From Artocarpus heterophyllus (taxonomy: Eukaryota > Streptophyta > Magnoliopsida > Rosales > Moraceae), in contig CM046341.1 in NCBI GenBank assembly GCA_025403435.1, positions 8,765,219-8,829,218 of the forward strand: a stretch of DNA of 64,000 nucleotides, read 5' to 3'. Under the pieces are notes generated by a model. That model was given only the letters and a program-made list of their open reading frames with translations, made no database searches and was not told where the DNA came from. This document shows, one piece after another, positions 61,225-64,000 of the stretch (position 1 is the stretch's first letter; each line of letters begins with the position of its first letter). A program made the position numbers and the translations under genes.

Positions 61225-62399
61225 CTATTGGATTTGAACCTCCATCTGTAATCTTTTGGTTCGAACCTCCATCTGTAATCTTTTGGTTCTACTCGTAGCA
61301 TAAAAGTCTGTATTTATTGTATCCTAAATAACTGCTTTCTTCCTTATCCTGTATTTCTTGTGGCATGCTTTTGTTAAAATCTTTAAATTTATTAACTCTA
61401 ATATTGGGATGGCTGGTGTTACAGAGTATCTGGTACTCTCGAAATGCATTTCATCTAAGGTCTGAACTTTTATTTATTAAAGCTACAATATTCACTATAC
61501 ATACATGGTTTGGATAGCTGATTATATGGAGTACTTTGTACTCTCGAAACATATCCATGTCATGTTTGTAGTTGTGAAAATGCTCCATATATATATATAT
61601 ATGTATGTATGTATGTGATCTGGTTTGAGTATTTGTATTATGAGAAAGAACGACTGTTTGTAGGAAAGCCTATATGCTTGCTTATAGTTACAGGTTCCTT
61701 CAAACTTCTTATGTATTAAGTTAATGTGCATTTGTAATATGAATATGTGTATTATCCATTTTGTTGGAATTGATGCATGACAAGATACACAAATGTTTCT
61801 CTAACAATATCCTCATCCAATTATAAACAGCAGGAAAAAAAGAAAGCAATAAAGGGCTAAAAATGGTATGATTGACTTATGCACTTTGCTGACCATATTC
61901 CAAAACCACAATGCGGCGTACAAACTCGAAACCTATTAGTAACACTCTTATCGAGAGATTAAGCATTTAGAGTAAGTTTGATATCTCAAGTAAATGAATA
62001 GAGATATGGCAGCCCACATTGAAAACAAATAACATTGATGATGTAGAGTTGTCAGAAGGAATATAATGGATTATGATTTTTACTTATAACAGATTCAGAA
62101 TTTGGGGATGTGACATCCATTATTATTAATAGGTATAAATGTGAATAAATTAGTTATGAGTGTCCCAATTAAAATTTTTGTAAATTTTTTTTATTTAAAA
62201 TCTATTTTAAAGTGATTATTTTACCAATTTCCAATTTTTCTAAAAATTCTCATATATCTATTTAGTATATTTACCAAAATGCCTTTAGAACTTTTAATTA
62301 ATTTTAAAAAAAAATGCCATTAGCATTATTCGCTATTAAGCCTTCTATGATATGGAAGCTTGAGGAGAATATACTTTTGGAATTGGGTTGCATTTCTAC
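61225..62399. other. DNA downstream of the LOG copy, no gene seen
   Basis: A 27-base tandem duplication (CCTCCATCTGTAATCTTTTG twice) lies at 61,236-61,289. The remainder is AT-rich with a TATATG-type microsatellite at 61,588-61,615. No coding frame is supported. Confidence 0.45.
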
Positions 62400-62910
62400 A
62401 AGCCCCATTATGAAACTTTGGTTTTAGATAATAAAGAGTGAAATTTAGTGTTACGAGATTAATGATCTATGATACATCTTGAGGAACTAGTATAATAAGA
62501 TTTCTTGGTTACATATCTTAAGCTCTATGGTTGACATTTTTTTAGAGAGTTGCTTGGGGAAGACTACAAACTAAGAAGTTAATATTTTACATGTGCTATA
62601 TTTTGAGGAATTAGTATAATTGGATTTTCATTGGTTATGTTCCTAAAGGTTATAAACTAAGAAGTTAATATTTTACATGTCCTATATTTTGAGAAATTAG
62701 TATAATTGAATATTCTTTGGTTATGTTCCTAAAGGTCTATGATTGGATTTATCTTTAATTAATAGAGAGTTGTTCGGGAAAGATTATAAACTAAAAAGTT
62801 AATATTTTACATATGCTATATCTTGAGAAATTGGTATAATTGGATTTTTTTTTTTTTGTTATATTTCTGGAGATCTATGGTCGGTTTTATCTTTTTACGA
62901 ATGGAGACTT
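62400..62910. repeat. Degenerate tandem repeat, unit about 84 bases
   Basis: Units near 62,563, 62,647 and 62,787 share AAACTAARAAGTTAATATTT, a TATATTTTGAGRAATTAGTA phrase and GGTTATGTTCCTAAAGGT; a more worn unit begins near 62,445. The spacing is about 84 bases, with one longer unit of about 140. No protein is encoded. Confidence 0.75.
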
Positions 62911-63545
62911 ATTTCTAGGAAGTTAAAAAAATGATTAGCACATGAATAATTAATGCTTAGGCATAAATTACGCTTGATGAGAACAAAAATACATTAGTTT
63001 TGGGATGACTTTTTTTTTATGGAAATTATACTCTATTGATTTGAGAATCTCATGAGATATCGTTAGGATTTTTATTTGAATGACCAAGGTATATGCAAGA
63101 ACAGAGTAGGATGAAATGTTGGGGGGAAAAAATGTTAAGAAAATTGATGACTATAGAATAATATGTATTCATTGATCAAAGGGAAGTTTGTTGAAAATTT
63201 GGCGCTTAATGGTACATAATTGTCCTTAAGATTTGGAATTTCTTCGAAACATCATTTTTTTTCCAACTTAAAAGAGACCTCTTAGTTGACATTTGAGTTA
63301 TTTGAATTGTTCAAATGGAACTGCGGTAAATTAAGTTATACAAATCGCAAGTTTAGTGGGAGCTAAAAAGTCATTTTTGTTTGGACAGTCCCCCCTAATC
63401 GAAATTGGGATTTAAATGAATATAATTTCCCTAAAGAACTGATTGAAGATTTGGAGACTAAATAAGAAGCTGTAATTATTTCAGTAATTGCGAGGACGCA
63501 ATTGTTATAAGTCGTAGGAGTTGCAATGCCCAAAAAAATTTCTAA
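62911..63545. other. AT-rich DNA without a recognised gene
   Basis: I see no coding frame, repeat or RNA gene here. Confidence 0.4.
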
Positions 63546-64000
63546 TTATAATTTATTGTCACAAATTACATAAATGGATGATTTTTGAATTATTTTCATG
63601 AGCCCTCTATTATTGTCCATGCTATTATTGTTCTTGACTTATAAAATTTTACAAGTATTTTGAATTGCAACAGAACGTTCTAGCCTCAGTTAAAAGCATG
63701 GTGTGTTAGAGTATAATGATATCATTAGTCTGTGATTTTACATTGCTGTGATTTAATTGAATATTTTTGCCACTTGGCTGTGGTATAATTGGATTTTTTT
63801 TTCGGAATTTATAAATATAAAAGGACGAATATGTTCATTTATTCAAAGTAAGAAAAGGAAGGATTATATGGGTATAATGGCTACTTGCTGATATATAAAT
63901 GTGTAATGGAAAAGTAGTGGGTGACGTGTGTTAATATACATATATTATATTATTGCTATATTAATAAGATTTTTGTATTGACAACATTATACCATATATA
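63546..64000. repeat. Long direct repeat, right copy (runs off the window)
   Basis: It matches 55,225-55,700 closely at an offset of about 8,310 bases and continues to the last base given. Confidence 0.9.

Noticed and set aside
61225..61290. GGTTCGAACCTCC, resembling a tRNA T-arm
   Set aside because: It is part of a 27-base tandem duplication; no acceptor stem, D-arm or anticodon arm can be folded around it.

Overview
This is a nuclear window from a eudicot plant, very AT-rich and dense in repeats. The best taxonomic clue is a pair of intact mannose-type jacalin-related lectin genes whose 150-residue products closely resemble artocarpin and the mulberry lectins. A Moraceae relative (Morus, Ficus, Artocarpus type) is therefore the most likely source; this is inferred from family resemblance, not from a database search.

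Positions 1-48,150 form a modular array built by repeated duplication of one unit: an AT-rich spacer, a seven-exon sieve-element-occlusion (SEO) gene on the minus strand, another spacer, and a jacalin-related lectin gene on the minus strand. Unit A (1-2,043) keeps only SEO exons 2-5. Unit B (2,044-12,461) has a full-length broken SEO gene and an intact lectin gene. Unit C (15,240-38,065) has a second broken SEO gene and a second intact lectin gene. Unit D (43,928-48,150) keeps the spacer and, in inverted orientation, the last exon of a third, broken lectin gene. The SEO copies share the same stop codons, and the two complete copies share a frameshift, so the gene died before it was duplicated. 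The two complete lectin genes have stayed open. SEO proteins and many Moraceae lectins both belong to phloem or latex biology, so the ancestral unit may have been a phloem-defence pair; that link is inference.

Exon 1 of SEO copy C is split by a 10.7-kb Ty3/gypsy chromovirus of Tekay/Del type (22,950-33,633). It has a 5-bp target duplication, a Met-tRNA primer-binding site, one unbroken 1,543-residue gag-pol frame and two 2.9-kb LTRs that differ, as far as I can see, by one A. It is a very recent insertion.

Positions 38,066-43,927 hold a diverged direct repeat, a decayed Athila/Tat-like element with a gag fragment, a probable Copia-type solo LTR, and other LTR debris. Positions 48,150-60,600 are further repeat-rich DNA: an isolated G-rich island, a probable 4-kb solo LTR, a second Tekay-like LTR with tandem 47-bp repeats, and a degraded gene of unknown family cut by a CACTA-like end. 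At 60,603-61,224 lies an intronless, frameshifted copy of a LOG-type cytokinin-activating enzyme gene. The sequence at 55,225-55,700 is repeated at 63,546-64,000 and runs off the window, so another duplication, with a period of about 8.3 kb, begins here. No rRNA, tRNA or CRISPR feature is supported.
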